From: Lates calcarifer
Taxonomy: Eukaryota; Chordata; Actinopteri; Centropomidae
Assembly: GCF_001640805.2 (NCBI RefSeq)
Contig: NC_066852.1
Location: 11,603,194 to 11,667,193 of the forward strand
Length of the DNA stretch: 64,000 nt
Reading direction: 5' to 3'
Part shown: in pieces, positions 13,246 through 27,125 of the stretch
How the letters are laid out: every line of letters begins with the position of its first letter
How positions within the stretch are numbered: position 1 is the stretch's first letter
Notes under the pieces: generated by a model
What the model saw: the letters and a program-made list of their open reading frames with translations, nothing else
Database searches by the model: none
Told to the model about the DNA's origin: nothing
Program-made: the position numbers and the translations under genes

Positions 13246-16200
13246 ACATGGTATGAGCACAGAATCAAGCCAAAATAGAAGGTACCTTAATGCCCTTGTA
13301 TAGGGTACAAAGACTAGCTTTTGTGCTCCAAGAGGTTGAGGACTGCTTCAGTTTTCCCCCCCAAGATAAAATAGATTCCCGAATTTTTCCCATTTCCTGG
13401 GAGCAGACCAATTGCACTGTTACATACTAGAGCGTACAGTATTTTGTTTGTGGGTTTGAATGTCACATTTCTCAAGATAAATCTCTATTTTGGGTAAACC
13501 CAAGAATCATATCACTTATATTTTGACAATACCAATATTGTCTTACAATAGATGTCTTAACCATAGATGAGAAGGGAATAAAATTTTAATTTGCTTGGTA
13601 GGCGTGTTTGGTTTTGTACACAATGTCAGGAAGACATGTCACGCCTGAGGTTATGAGTGACACCCCCCCTTCTCAAAAGCCACAATGCCCATGAATAAAT
13701 CTCACAACAAAAGGGGAGGACAAGTGAGTTGAGTTGTGGAATGTGAGAAAAACAGATAATGGGTTCCTAGCTATTTAAATTCTGCAGAGAAAAACAGACA
13801 CAGTGATTGGTTGGAAACCTAGAACAGGCCAAAGGGCTACACGTCCTGCTGAGTGTTTGGCCTCAAACTGCATTTAAACACCAAAAAATCCAGCTTCTTA
13901 TTCTATGAGAAATGCATGCAGGCATTAATTGACAGCAGAAGCGATGTTAGGCTGCTTTGGTTTGTTTGCAGCAGAGTGATGTCAGTCCAGGGTCTTAATG
14001 TGATGCCACAAAAGGCTGCAGTCAAGAAATGATTGCCCTGGGTGGAAAGGAAGTAAATAGGACAGCGTGACCCTGAACTGAGACCTGCTGAATTACCCTT
14101 AGGACCAAGGCAATTATCGAGAGGCAAAGGGAAGAAATCAATGGGTATAAATGAATTTCGATGACCTGGTCGTGGAGTTTCTTCTGGGCTGATCGAGTGA
14201 GGCCGAGACGGTGGTACACCAGCCTTAATGCAGGTAAAACAGCTCTTTTTGCAGCACCAGTGGGAAATAATGAGTCAGTCTGGTTGCATCTTTTGCAGCG
14301 TAAGCTTCCCCTCGACTTCCCACCAAAGTGGTTTCATGTAATTTGTCATGTAGATCCTTCATGCATGAGTGTGGTTCTCCAACCGCTGACAGACAACTTT
14401 GTTTATGAACCCGAGAGGCGACTGTGAATGGTTCAGCATGGAGGACACATCAGATATGATACACTTTATTTGCAGGCTGAGGTTAACATGAAGATTGAAC
14501 ATATCTGTGTGAATGACTCATGAGCACAAATAAGGTCAGGAGCCACAGAGGAAGGCGCTGTGGTATGACTCCATGTGTTGTAAGCTCTGCATGTAGCAGC
14601 AATGGATGATAAAGAGGGTGAAAAAGGTAGGTCACAGGCGTATCAGATGTAAATGGTGGGTAATATGAGTCAGGAAGCAGGTGTTTCCCCTTGAAATCTA
14701 TTGGTTTGAGGCCAGATATTGAGATCTGAAAGATGAACCTTCAAACCAAAAGCCGTGAGAGGGAGAGAGAGGTGTTAAGGCAGGGTCAAGTTGAAAGCTC
14801 AGAATGCGTGGTTAAATATTCACAAATCCTCAAAGTTCACTAGGAGAAAATGCCTTTTTCAGATTTTTCTTTTGTAACCTGCCAGCACCTTAAGATCTGC
14901 AGTTTATCACCTAAATCATGACAGTCTTGCACCTTATCGTGTGATAATAGCTGCTGCAGTGAAGCTGTGAAATGCTTTTTGCAGAGGTGGAGGAGTTCCT
15001 TCATGAAAGTGATGTGGCCTATGTGTCCAGCTGTGAGCTGGATAATATTCTTACTGTTGATTTATAAAAATATATGTTAGTACAAATGCCTGAGCATATG
15101 CCTCACATTTTCATTTTTTATTGAAATAATCAGAATTGAGACTTAGTAATGAAACAGTTTTACTTGTGCTTTCACTGCATCATCTATTGTATGTAATAAA
15201 TCTAAAATCAAAAAACTAAACATATAAAATAAACAGCTTTACTGCATTAGACAGTGCTCATGACGGCCCTCTCCTGGCTGATGCAGGTTACTACCACAGG
15301 CAGAGGCACAGCTCAAACACCTAATAAAAACCCCGCAGTATCTTAGTAACAGCAAACACAGATCCCTGAAGTAAACACTTGCTGCTAAGCATCAAATCAA
15401 AAATAGGCCAGTCACTAGAAAGCTTCTCTGGGGTTTTGGGGGGTTTTCTAAACTTCTGCTTTTATCATGACAGCAGCTTCTGTATTTCATTTCCTCTGAA
15501 ATATAATCTGATTTTGAAGCTTGTGAAACATGTGACAGATTTAGTTGAAATTTTGACCAAGAAGTAAAACACCACAAGGGTCAGAGCACATGGCGCTGGC
15601 ACAAATATGTACTTGAAGCAATGACATCTGATAGCCATCATACTAAAACATGAGTCGCATCATATGGTGATCAAAGAAACTGATCCCCATGAGGGAAATT
15701 TGACTAATTTAGACTGGAAAACAAGTTTAAGGGTTTATTTTCAAGGAAGTAAATTTAAGCACAATGACATTTCATTCATATGCCTGCTTTTGATTTTAAA
15801 GCCACGGATGGTGAAAGAACAGCTTGTAAAATTACACCACCAACTATTAGTGAGTGTGCTGTTGTGTAATATTTTAACACTCTGTTTAATAGATGTATTG
15901 TATCATTGCTGAAGTGGTAAATTATTGTAGTAAATGATCAGAGTCCCTGTGCTGTATTATTAGGTCAAGTATTAACGTTGTAGTCTGTAGCAGATGACAT
16001 ATGGGTCTAATACTCAGATACATGTTGTAGCCACTGCACCATTTATCACACTTGGCAGCATATTACAAACCCTGACCCAACAGGTTCATACATAAAATAA
16101 CCCCATGATAAGTGAGACCATATATTCCATTAAGATTTAATGTTTTCCCCTTGCCCTCCCAGTTCATACAGGCCCTTCAGATGCTACAGTAGGTGGAATG

Positions 16201-17260
16201 GTACAGACTCCCAACACTAACCAGCTCGTTAATACTGAACTGCAGCCAAATGTTAAACAAGTCAGAAGAACAACAGGCAAGGCCCGATGTAGATTTTATC
16301 AGGGTGGAGCTAACTTGCTGGTGACACCTCCGCCTCTGTTAATGACTGTTGGGATTAGAAAGTTATCGTTTCCCATTTTCACACATGTTGATAAAAGGAG
16401 CAGTCAGATGTTTATCTGTAGTCTACGTGGCCAGTTTTAAGACTTACAACAACACTAAGTGGATATTCCGATAGGGGAGTCTGTGGAAATCAATGTGCCT
16501 ATTTTCATTTCCTTATAGGTTTCATGTAGGAAAGTTCCTGCCAACTTTTTACCATTTCACATAATAAATGATTTATGTGACAGAATTGTTTTTTTGCTTT
16601 TATTTTGAAAGCAAAACCACACCACAAATATGAACTAACTAGTAAAAGTTACAGCTTTAATGCCTCAGTCACTTCAGTGTGTGAGACAACTCATACAGTT
16701 ACGTCATGTTTAGTCTTGGGCTGAGTTTATTGTGTTGGTAGAGCCTCACACTCAGTAGACAGTCTGCAGCACGAGCCTCCAGATGGACCAACTATTTTTG
16801 CTACACTGGGACAGTTTTGGGTCACAGTTAAAATTAATGAGAGCTACATCAAAAGTGATCAGATGGTTTATTAACTAGATATTTTACAACTTGCCAGCAA
16901 TCATAGACACTCCAGCATGCCTAACTAAATGCTTAATGAGGACGTTTTAACATGATTGCCTCTCCAACATTGCCTCTGAGTGCTGTTGGTGAATTATTAC
17001 AACATTAGAGAGATAAAGTTGGTGAAAGCAAATTAATTAGGCAATAACGAACTGTCTAGCTAAAAGAGGAGAGGCGTGGAACAAGCAGCGAGTCTTGTTG
17101 GTGTCTTTCTCAATTTAGTTCTCTGGTGAAATGGTTCCCTCTGTTGGTGACAGTGTAACACTAACACATAGAGCCACAATCAAGCAAACTTTAAATATGA
17201 TTACTCATCATCTGGTAATAGAAAAGACCACTCTAAAACATGATCAGATCCTTGTTGGTT
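13246..17260. other. Intergenic between tagln and pafah1b2, nothing coding seen
   Basis: No exon with family resemblance was found on either strand. Open frames at 14161-14427 and 15664-15912 carry no motif I recognise and no splice context. The sequence is unique-looking and moderately AT-rich. Confidence 0.45.
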
Positions 17261-17264
17261 TTTT

Positions 17265-17722
17265 TTTATTATTGGAATGCTTTAACGCAATAACGTGACA
17301 ACGAGTCAAAACAGTGCAAATGCCGTATTGCACCAAACACACAGGTTCCCACCATCTGAACCCTCCTCAAGCATTACGTTCTCAAGCTTCATGTGTCTTA
17401 TATACAACCGGGGGTCACTTCTAGACACTCATACATCCAACTTACACAATCCAGTACCAGACATACTGTGCACAACCATCCCCATGAACACTTAAGGCAC
17501 ACACATACACTATTTATATTTAACACAGCACGCCAATGTGCAGAGCTTAAGACAGCAGTATAATTTGATGCGTGACGAGACTCTCAGCCACGATTTGAAA
17601 GTAGAAGCTCACAGACGAATGCTTTTATTTACATGACCTGTGCTCACTTTTTTAGCATTTTTGTGTGACAATATTTAATATAGCTGTGTCCAGTAGCTTG
17701 ACCAAGTGGCTACTTTTTATTC

Positions 17723-17754
<32 letters not shown>

Positions 17755-19579
17755 GAGAAAATAAAACCCTCAATAACTATACCATGTAGAGATGTAAGGG
17801 TCTTAGCGTGACAAAGGCTGGCGTCAACTATGAACACAACAGGGATAGAAATAATGAGGAGGGGAGAAACAGAATGAAGAGGTGCATCTAAGAGGAAATA
17901 CTGTATATTCACATATTAAGGAGGGAGAGGGAGAGAGAGCTAGTCAAAGTCTGAGAGTCTGACTATGAATATCTGGACATATTAGTGTGAGACAGACGCA
18001 GGAAAAATCTGTGCGTGTCCCACATCAGTGTGTATCCATAAGGAATAACTCAAGATTTGAAATGTAAGATGATGGCAGGGGGACTGGAGCAAATGTGACA
18101 AACCACCTGTTCGTCTCAAAATTCAAAACTTTGCACGAAAGCAGCGGGGTTTGTGGGTGTTTGGAAGACCTATGCAGATTATCAGACAAGTAGATTTAAC
18201 AGCATAACATCACTAATTGATACATATGAATATGTGACTTTGATTGACATTCACTCATTTAATGTACATAAATAATTAATATACACTTAATGTAACACAG
18301 AAGCGTTGGCCAACTCTCTACACCAAAGCTGAGGTTCACCTCAAAACATGCATGCAGCGAACACCGACATCAGGTTTGTTTTGAACTCTTAAGTTCAGTG
18401 ATGGTTTCAAGTGACACAAAATGAAGTAGTGATCTAAAATGTGTGCAGTCTCTCCAGATATCCACTGATCTATTTTATATCGATTAACAGTTCGTAAAGA
18501 CATTTAAATAGTTACACACCAAGTTAAAAGTGAAAATTTAGTTGATTAGGTGCTCGTTATCTGGTATATGAGAAGTATATGAAATAGTACACATAAAGAA
18601 GTGGACTGACAAAACTATCAGGGTAAAATTCTGTGTAAATTATTTTATATGCTGTTTGTGTTGCAGGATTACACTGTAAGCAAAATCATCTTACTGTGTG
18701 AGTTATTTTTAAAATACTGCTCACTGCAATACATAGTGTGCATCTCAGCAGTAAACATGACAGACAAACATTTCTGACCTGTGTACTCAGAGTGATTTTT
18801 AATTCTTCAATTGTTTCATTTGGGTTTTTTGGATCTTTAGAAATGAAAGTATTCAGTGTTCCACGTTTTTAAAAAATAGAGAAATATCAGACAAAATAAA
18901 TATAGTTTTGTGTAACAGAAATACTTTTCCTTCTTGTGACCTCTCAGATTTTTCATGAACATTAGGTTGGGAACCGCTGCTCTGTATTATACTGGTCAGA
19001 CTCATAACATTATACAATGTTGGATAACCTGCCTGCTGTGTGTTGTGCGCATGACTTCTTATGTGTTAACAGAGAGGCTGCACAGTTAATAGTTTTGCAG
19101 ACATCAAACAAAACATGAGGGAAGAAGTTATATTGTGTTCGTCTGTTTTGTATCATGTCTCTGTGGCAAAGGTGACAGAGAGAAACACTTATTTTATCCA
19201 CAGGCCAAAATTAATGTATGTGTGTATGTGTTTGTGTGTGTGCGCACCACTGCAGTCCCACGTGATCTCAGTATATCTGTCTATGATTCAGAGTATTCTG
19301 ACCTTGGTAAATCCTTTTGCAATAGAGCTTACTACTGCAATCACAGTGTCTACGTCTGTAGTGAGGTCTCTCTCCCTCTTCAGCACCTCTCCACACCCAA
19401 ACCTCCACTCATCAATGTCATCCCACACCCCTCGTGGGCCCACTCACATCGGGGTACCTCTCCCAACCCCTGAATGAGTGAGCCCTTCCTCCTCCAGACA
19501 CCAGGGGCACGTCTCCCCCCACCCCCACAGCAGCGGGTGAGACATGCCTCTGGATAAATGTGTAGCTCGGCCGTGGCCC
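17265..19579 (-). other. pafah1b2: pafah1b2 3' UTR (extent inferred)
   Basis: Sequence downstream of the pafah1b2 stop codon on the minus strand. Candidate minus-strand AATAAA signals occur near 17718, near 17623 and at 17265-17270, so alternative 3' ends are possible. A long 3' UTR is known for mammalian PAFAH1B2. No other gene explains this stretch. Confidence 0.4.
17726..17749 (+). repeat. (A)24 homopolymer
   Basis: A pure run of 24 A on the plus strand. It could be a microsatellite or the tail of an old retroposed sequence; no element body is recognisable upstream. Confidence 0.85.
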
Positions 19580-22218
19580 TCAAACCAGTGACGCCCGTCT
19601 CTCCTCCGGCGTCTCATCCAGTATCTGAAGCAGCAGGTCACTGAGGGGCTTGGCCACGGTGCGGTAACCTGTCGACGTCAGGTGGAGGAAGTCAAACATG
19701 TCCTGTGAGATGATGGTTCCGTCGGAGTGGACAAACTCTCCGCCCAAGTCCAGTAACTGAGCCTGACCTAGACGCGGCAGCCAGGAGCGCAGCAATCCAT
19801 TAACGGCAGCGTTCTTCTCTCTCAGAGGGTTGGGCCGCTCCCCTCGAGGCAACAGACCCTGAGGACAATAAAAATATATTTTACTAACTTATGAAGGTCA
19901 AAATGTTGACAGTTAAACCTTGATATTCATTTGTTTTAGTTGGTTGTTTCTTATTAAGACATCATTTATGGTAAAACTGATTTATCATGCAATGTTAATT
20001 ACAAAGAACATGTACTTAAACAATCCTAACATGTTAGTGTTTTGTTAGGGAGACAAAGTGTAGGGAGAAAAAGAAGAGGCACCTGTTTAAAACAAGCTAG
20101 GTGCAATTAAAGACAAAGACAAAGACACATGACTAAACTTACCAGTACAACTATCTTTGCCTTGGGGAGGCGGGAGGTAAGCAGTTGTGCAATGGCAAGA
20201 ATTCCTCCTGCAACTTGCTCTGCTGTGTGTTCGTAATTGTTGGTTCCTACCCACAACACCACCACCTGGACAAGACCACAGACACGTTTTCACTGAACAC
20301 ACTAATCTCCAGAACTGTCGTCAAAGCATCTTCTAGTGGAAAAACTAAACAACATCCTGTTGGTTGTTTTGGGAGAAAGTGTTCTCATGGCTGAATATCT
20401 GGGTAATGGGTGAGCAGTGCAAGGTGTCCCCAGGGTCTGTATCATCAGCACAGCCAAAAAAGCACAGCTAGTGTGATATAACAGACTGTTGCTGCGACAG
20501 TATTTTCCAAACGCACAATGAAACTCAGTAATATGGCTGCTGGGGACACAGGCGCTGTTCTGGACAAACTCTCCTCTGACAACCACAGACCACCAGGCCA
20601 CCTGCTCCTGCTATGATTATCCAAGATGAGGAGGAAAAGGACAGCTACATGCATGTTTCTGCAGAAGGTACAGCAGTGTATGCACATTTTTTGTAGGTAA
20701 TGTGCACAATGTGCAAGATTTGCACCTGATATGTAAAAGGGTGCATACAAAAGGTAACTAAATTTATTTAGCAGTAAATTGTTTATCTGCTGAAGATCTT
20801 GGCAGGCTTGTCTTACCTTGGGACGGATGTTCTCCAGCTCTCCATTCTGCAGCCTCCACAGCACATTACAGGTGGTGTCCCCTCCAATGCCAAAGTTGAG
20901 CGCATGGAGAGGAGAGAACAGCTCCCTCCAGACCTGTGGACAGGAAAGCATTTCAGTCAAGAATTTCTTTGGTGACTAATATCAAATAACTCACTGATGC
21001 TGACAGCATTTAGAAAAAACAAATGTGCAATGTCCATGTGTAGAAAGGTCTTATCTCACCTCATACTGCTGCATTAGTTGTACCATAGAATCCCCTACAA
21101 AAAGCACGTCTGGTTCACCATCCTTACACTCCTGCACAAATCTTGTGTGCTGTTTTTAAAAAAGAAAGAAAAAAAAAGACTTGTCACACCAGAAGTCACA
21201 TCATCTGTAACTGTGAGAGGTGGGATAAATTTCATCTACAGAAAACAATATCATCTAATCAGCCCCATATTAGTCCTAAGTTAATGCCTTTGTAGTTCAA
21301 GTTCTCTAAATCTTAGCAGGAGGATAATACTCATTAGCCTTCCAAGTCAGACAAAATCCTGCAAGCTCACACGTCTGGTGCCCTATCTGACAGAAAGTTC
21401 GGAGCAAAGCAGACTGTCTCAGTCCCATTAGCTCTGGAGGATTAACCTTGCACAGACCTACTGGGAGGAGCTACTAAACAAGCTGACTGTCTGAAAGTCT
21501 CAAGAATGGCTGCCACACAGAAGTTTTTAAAGTCAAATATCAACCTCACTCCAAATTTGTCAATAATATTACTGAGAATATCATTAGAACATTGTCTCAT
21601 TATTGGTGTAGCATCTAATCCCACAACAGTCACCTTCACAGGATCACAGCACAATTGTGCAAATCAACGGTAAGAATAAAAGTGCCAGATCCAGTGCATC
21701 ATTGCTGTCTCGTAAAAAAATATGAAATAAACAGGGAGAGATGGGCAAATGAGGTAATCTAATAAAGTCATAAGTTCTAATAAAGTGAGTTGTGTACATG
21801 TCCCACGAGGAAAAAATAATCCATATATTGCTTTAATGTTTATCATGCGTGAGACTAGAATGGGAAGGATCAAGAGTCAGATATCACAGTAAGATGTTAT
21901 CCATTACTTTATGACTTTAAAGCAGGTAAATCTGCATTATGACAATAGTGCAACCAAAAAAATTGTATTTCTAGTTATTTAAAACTGACAGATAACAGAT
22001 GCTGTGAAAAAACATGGATAACAAACACTTTAAGAAATAAGAGAGCTTACTGCCTGCAAACCTAAGGACAACGTGTTTTAATGATACACAGGAACAGAGT
22101 GATTGTGAGTAATCCACTAATAATAAATACCACCGACCTGTGACATCCACCGTCCATCTCCCTGCACATCCTCAGCAGGCTGAGGCACTGCAGCTGGGTT
22201 CAATTCATCACCACTCAT
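19580..22218 (-). CDS. pafah1b2: PAF acetylhydrolase 1b catalytic subunit 2, complete
   Basis: Alpha-2 catalytic subunit of cytosolic PAF acetylhydrolase type I. It removes the sn-2 acetyl group of platelet-activating factor and partners with LIS1 (PAFAH1B1). Coding exons on the minus strand are 22218-22138, 21149-21060, 20933-20817, 20265-20143 and 19858-19580, all with GT/AG borders. They join to 229 residues, exactly the human length. The GDSL/SGNH-type fold is visible: nucleophile motif LFVGDSM with Ser48, GIGGD with the oxyanion-site Gly near 74, GTNN with Asn about 105, and DMFDFLHL supplying Asp193 and His196 of the triad. The start MSGDELNPAA is preceded by an acceptor (TTTAG) directly before the ATG, so exon 1 is non-coding. 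Subunit 3 (PAFAH1B3) is the main alternative, but the C-terminus ETPEERRASLV fits subunit 2 better. Confidence 0.95.
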
Positions 22219-22658
22219 CCTAAAGGACACACCACTGTTTAATACTCACTCATAATGAATAAAACAATGTATTGTTACTCAAGCACATTACACATATAAG
22301 AGGAGGAAGGGTTCGTGCTGTTTTGGGGATGATGCTACAGTACGTGGAGGAAAGCAGCAGCTAGCAGAGACCAGTGCTAAGATACAGCAGCCTAATGTTA
22401 CGGGAGCAGACAGACTGTCCTAATACGGATGTAGGCTACTTTCGCTTTCAAGGCGAGTGCTTATAGATCACAGAGCAGATCGTATTAAATCTGCTAGGTA
22501 ACTGTTTATCTGACGTTAGCTTGTTAGCAAGCTAGCTAGCCAGCTACTGACTGGAGACAGTTAATGGCTGCATCTCTGATACTTAACGTTTGACACGCCC
22601 GTCGTTCATGTGAACATTTCTAGAAATTACTTTGTTCTGTATTGACAAGGCTAGCTAC

Positions 22659-22805
22659 CTGGCAGGGTGTTGGCCGTCACTTCTCGGCTCCCTTGGCTTC
22701 AGAGTAACTCTTTCGCCCCAACTTCACTTCACCGCTGTCGGGCAGTCGACGCGGGTGATGCTCGGTAGCAGTCGTTAGCTGACTCCAGCTCGACGAGACA
22801 ACAAA
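22659..22805 (-). promoter_or_regulatory. pafah1b2: pafah1b2 non-coding first exon and promoter (inferred)
   Basis: On the minus strand a donor (CCAG/GTAGCT) lies at 22659/22658, and the sequence above it is the most CpG-rich part of this neighbourhood (gtcgacgcgggtgatgctcg, cagctcgacgag). This suits a TATA-less housekeeping promoter. No coding sequence is needed here because the start codon is in the next exon. The exact transcription start is unknown. Confidence 0.5.
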
Positions 22806-24233
22806 AGGTGTGTCAAGAAGGCAAAGTACAGAGACTGTTTACCGAAGAGAGCGCCGATCTGCTACAACTAGCTTTAACACCAGTGGAGGGCACTGCAGTC
22901 AGCTACATATAAACCGGGGAATCTTTACCCTGAAGAGTGGCTGCCAGGCAGACATTCGTCACAGTCCGCAGACTTCCAACTCTTCTCAGGGCTCTGACCC
23001 TAGATAGTCGTATTTAGCATTAAACTAAACAACGCTACTTTCTGCAACTTATAAAGGTCCCACAGCTTCTAGATAGGTTTTCCTGAAAGGTCATTCACTG
23101 GGCAAAAAACACACAATTACTGTTGCTCCCGCAATGAATCATGGGTGGGTCGTTGATTTGAAAATGCTATTAAAACACCTAAAAACAACGTTTCACTTCA
23201 GAGTCTCAAAAATAATCTTCTCCATCGTGTGATATAATGTCACTATATGTCAGACACCAGCAGTGGTGGAAAACACCGTAAAGTTGGAGGGTTTATTTTA
23301 ATTTAGACAACGTAGAACATCGCCGACATCTTTGCTGTGTAACACAAAAATGATCTCTCACTTCCACCCGTGGCCCATCTCTGATCCCAGTTCACTGTGT
23401 CAGCTGATCGCAATGCATCATGGTCACGTTAGATCAAATGCTGCCTTTCAGTACTACAGGAAACACAGGGAATGTCAGCTTCCTATGTTCTAGTTATGAA
23501 GTAAAAACAGTTTTATACTGAATGTTTTAAAACACAAGCAGAAGAAATGACATCCTTATATAACACAACAGTATTTTATTCCACCCAGACCACTGCATTA
23601 CAGAGGGGTCATTCTACATAGTCTTTTCAGTCATGATTCAACTACTGTAACTGCTCAATTTATATTTGTTCTCTCTGTTGAGATACATTTTCTTGACACA
23701 AAAAAGTGGAATAAGCTTAATCCAGCAGTGTTGCTTTTTTGGACATAATTGAGATACATTCAGACTGAAATAAGGGGCTCTGAAAAATAATTATAATCCA
23801 CCTGTAAAGCTGATACATGTTGTCTGATGTGTCTTTATCATGTTTTACAGAGATTTGCATTTTACCAAATGGCTGAAAAATGTGCTTTTAGACTTTTTTC
23901 AGCACCAACTGCCTTCAAGTTTGAGTTTAATTTGAAATACTCAAGTATGAATTGTTGTGCAATTGTGAAAAGTGAACAGATAACTAAAAATAAGTCTTGC
24001 ATTGTCTGATCATCATTTGTTTTCTTACTGCACATGTACAAACAGGCCCTGAAAGCACTGCACAATGAGAGGTTATGAGGGAATATTCTTATAGGCTTAA
24101 TGCTGCTCCACTCATCAGGAATTGTAAAACATGTTTTCTCCACCAATATTTGGCCGCCCCGGTTTGTGGTAAAAAGAAATGTCTATGAATTTTCCAGTTA
24201 ATTTACTCTCAATTAAGTTATTTTTCTGGCAGC
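22806..24233. other. Intergenic between pafah1b2 and the mpzl2 pseudogene
   Basis: No gene or named repeat is supported. The open frame 22810-23007 overlaps the CpG-rich pafah1b2 promoter and has no recognisable content. Confidence 0.45.
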
Positions 24234-26022
24234 ATGTTTAGTACCATGCACCAGATAATTCTACTTTTCATTCTCCTGGGAGGATTCTTGGTACCTGGTT
24301 AGTTAAACTTTAAAGAAGATTTAGATTATTTAACAATAATATATCTGTGTACACAGAGCCTGGGGTCAGTGCAGGACAGCTAGAAGCATCTATTACTTTG
24401 ACAACATATAAAAACTAGCTTTGTTTACAACTAAGCATTATACTTATTCTTACTTATTACACATATACCCAGTCATTTGTTTTTCATTTGCACCCATGTA
24501 ACTACTTAATTGTGGAAGTCTACCAAAGATGGTAATCTAGCATTTTACTTAACATTGTACTTGTACAATTGAATATGGAACAAATAAAAAACGAATCTGA
24601 ATATATAGTCCTGTGGTAAAGTCTTTCAAGCTTTGACAGTTAACAGTATATGAAAGATCTTATATAACTCCTCTTGAGTCCTCATTTTGTGTTTTCTCTT
24701 TTTCTCTACCAGTATAATTCTGCATAGAAAGTTTTTCACCTATGACTGCCGAGATAGTGATACGTTGATTGATTTAAAGAGTCGGTTTCTGTAGAGAAGA
24801 CCTAAATCTTTTGTGTGCACCTCATGGGCGTCTCTTTGTGCACTTTGTGGGTGTCATTTTGACACCATTAAATCTATGCATGTTGTCATTCAGTGTTAGT
24901 TGTTAGTTTGGCAGAGTAAGTAACAAACCACTTTGAGTTGTACATGCAGAAATTTCATCGTGTGCAAGGGCATGCAAATAAAAAACATGTACCCTCCCCA
25001 GGCTGATCAGTGTTATTTGGCATGCACTGTTCAGTTGACCCTGTGAACTCTGTGCACTCATACAATCATTAACCAGGGAGAAAAGGAGAGCTTGAACTGA
25101 AATGCAGGCCAACAGAAAATTGCTATATTTGGCTTCAATCTCAAACTTATGTTGAATTATATTGATGTAAATTTGCTGACCTTATCATGTAGACCTGGTA
25201 TACAATAGATCAGCAGGCAAAGAGATCAGTAAAATCCACAGTTTATGGGTATGTGTGGCTCTTTGTGTCACTAAAGTGTCTTTAATCATCTTCATCACAG
25301 GGATAGCACGTCAGTGGAATAGATTTACACTGTGACTTAGGTGGAAGCAATCAATGGGACAAATGTGAAACTGAAGTGCATCTTCAGCTCCAGTTATCGT
25401 GTCACTCCAGACAGTCACAGTGACCTGGAATTTCCAACCCGTTAAGGTCACTCAGGGGCATGTTTTATGCTGTTTGGAGTGGATTTGGACAGGTTTTTAG
25501 TGAATTCTTTGAAAAAATTGACACCACAGTTTTTGGTGAGTGCGACAGGTCATCGTTTGGAGTGAAAAAATGTCAAAATTTCAGGTCCAAATTTTCTTAA
25601 TTTAGAAGTTGGTGTGTAAAAATCTTACTTTTAAAACTTAAGGGTTTTTAGCAGTGTCCTGGCTCTCCCAAACGTTAGATCCAGGACCTGAGGTGACAAT
25701 GTGTGGCACATGATGTTTTATAGTAATGCAAAGATGTTTTATTGTGTTTCATTCTATGTATGTGTATTATTTATCCAGCTCTTAATATCAAAAGTACGTT
25801 GTCTACAAATTAGTGTTTTTGTGTTTCTTTCAAGTGTTCTTCTAGCTCGCAAGACCATATCCTCCCGCTGCACGGCACTTTACGCAGCATGTGGTGTGGT
25901 CAGGGGATGTAATGACACAAGATGCCAGCTTTAGTTGTACTTACATCTTCCAGGTGCGCAACAGACCAGATGTACGTGGCAGAAATGGAGAGGTTGTCCT
26001 CAACGTCTTGAACAGGACTACA
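24234..26022 (+). pseudogene. Broken tandem copy of mpzl2
   Basis: Three blocks match the exons of the intact mpzl2 gene about 7 kb downstream, in order and on the same strand. Block 1, 24234-24297, encodes a signal peptide (MFSTMHQIILLFILLGGF) ending in a GT donor. Block 2, 25301 to about 25460, keeps the CACAG acceptor and phrases such as 'gtcagtggaatagat' and 'caatgggacaaatgtga', but has lost two bases near its start and carries TGA/TAG triplets. Block 3, about 25834-26022, keeps 'gtggtcagg' and 'aacagaccagatgt' but lacks roughly 25-30 bases that encode the region before the second Ig cysteine. No counterpart of the transmembrane exon was found. It cannot encode a full Ig adhesion protein. 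Transcription is unknown. Confidence 0.8.
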
Positions 26023-26445
26023 AGTAGGAAATCTTCATTAACCCCAATTTGGAATTGACTGTCACCTTCTGAGGCGACAAACAGGAGAGGACTCCTGTTA
26101 AACAAGGATAAAACAGTGTATAACAGCTACTGTTCTCTAACTTTCTCTTTTCCCCTATGTAGGTTTTGACCATACAGTATATGATTTTGATGCAGCTGAC
26201 TGGCTCAGGGTTTTGTTTGATGGAATTGCTCCAGGAGTTTTTAAGTTATAGACCTAATAGAGCTAGAAACAAGTCATTGGCACAAAGTCATGTCATAAAT
26301 GGAGGACCTACAGATCCTCATGTACAAGAGCAACTAAGCCTGATTGACTTATGAGCTCACTGTTGCACATTAAGTGACTTTTAATTCTAAACAAACATGA
26401 TGTTGGTATGAAAATCAGTGTGGTCTTGTTTTGTAACTGCACTAA

Positions 26446-26602
26446 GCCTGAACAAACAGCACTTCACTCAGATAAAGTCAAATCTGGACTAGATTAGCCA
26501 TGTGAAGCCAGAGACTCATTTAACACAGTTTTAGAATTGTAAAACCTTTTATTGGTGAAAACACAGACATTTAAATTGTATGGACACCAGGGGGCACTTT
26601 GT
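26446..26602 (+). repeat. 155-bp repeat, copy A
   Basis: About 157 bases that align along their length with 29971-30122. Shared phrases include 'agcacttcac', 'ctggactagatta' and 'cagacatttaaatt', with the common end 'gacaccagggggcacttt'. The copies are in direct orientation and bracket the SAMD3-like locus. It may be a dispersed repeat or a duplicated gene end; there is no coding content. Confidence 0.75.
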
Positions 26603-27059
26603 CTTAAAGATACAGTTTTTCACCTTGAGTTGATACATTTCTGCAAATGCAGTGATGTTTCACCATTTGCAAATAGTGGATAATTTATTTGCTGTTGACC
26701 TCTGGCCATGGTTATGTGCATGTTTCTCAAATTCAATACAAGGGACTTTTCACATGAGGACAATATAATTAATTATATAATACATTTTTTGCATATGTCT
26801 AGGTCATGTTTCTAGTTTTAAACACTTTATTGTTTTGTTTAAATTATTCTCACATCCTTCGTATTCCTACTGAAGTTGCATTTTTCTGTCATCACCATGT
26901 TGATGGTATGATACCTGTCTGGGTCAGATGGGACTTTCACAACAGACATGCTGATAGAACAGACCTGAAGATTCCGAATAATAATAATAATTTCTATAAT
27001 ATTATATTGCTTACATCTTGTCTTTTTCTTGTATTTCTGCCTTTTTTCTATCTTTTCAA

Positions 27060-27125
27060 TCTCTGATGCTGCTGCAATGATGTAAATTGCCCTGCTGTGT
27101 GACTAATAAAGGATTATCTTCATTT
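27060..27125 (+). mobile_element. 3' tail of an L2-type LINE
   Basis: The words 'aaattgccctgctgtgtgac' and 'taataaaggattatctt' are the typical 3' end of fish L2/Maui-like non-LTR retrotransposons as I remember them. No reverse transcriptase sequence precedes it, so it is severely 5'-truncated and dead. Confidence 0.55.

Noticed and set aside
14161..14427. 88-codon open frame with mixed composition as a possible exon
   Set aside because: The composition is plausible but I recognise no domain. Flanking acceptor and donor signals in a consistent phase were not found.
20445..20960. 171-codon minus-strand open frame as a separate protein
   Set aside because: Only the part 20933-20817 is real (pafah1b2 exon 4). 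The rest is read-through into the following intron past a clear GTAAGA donor.
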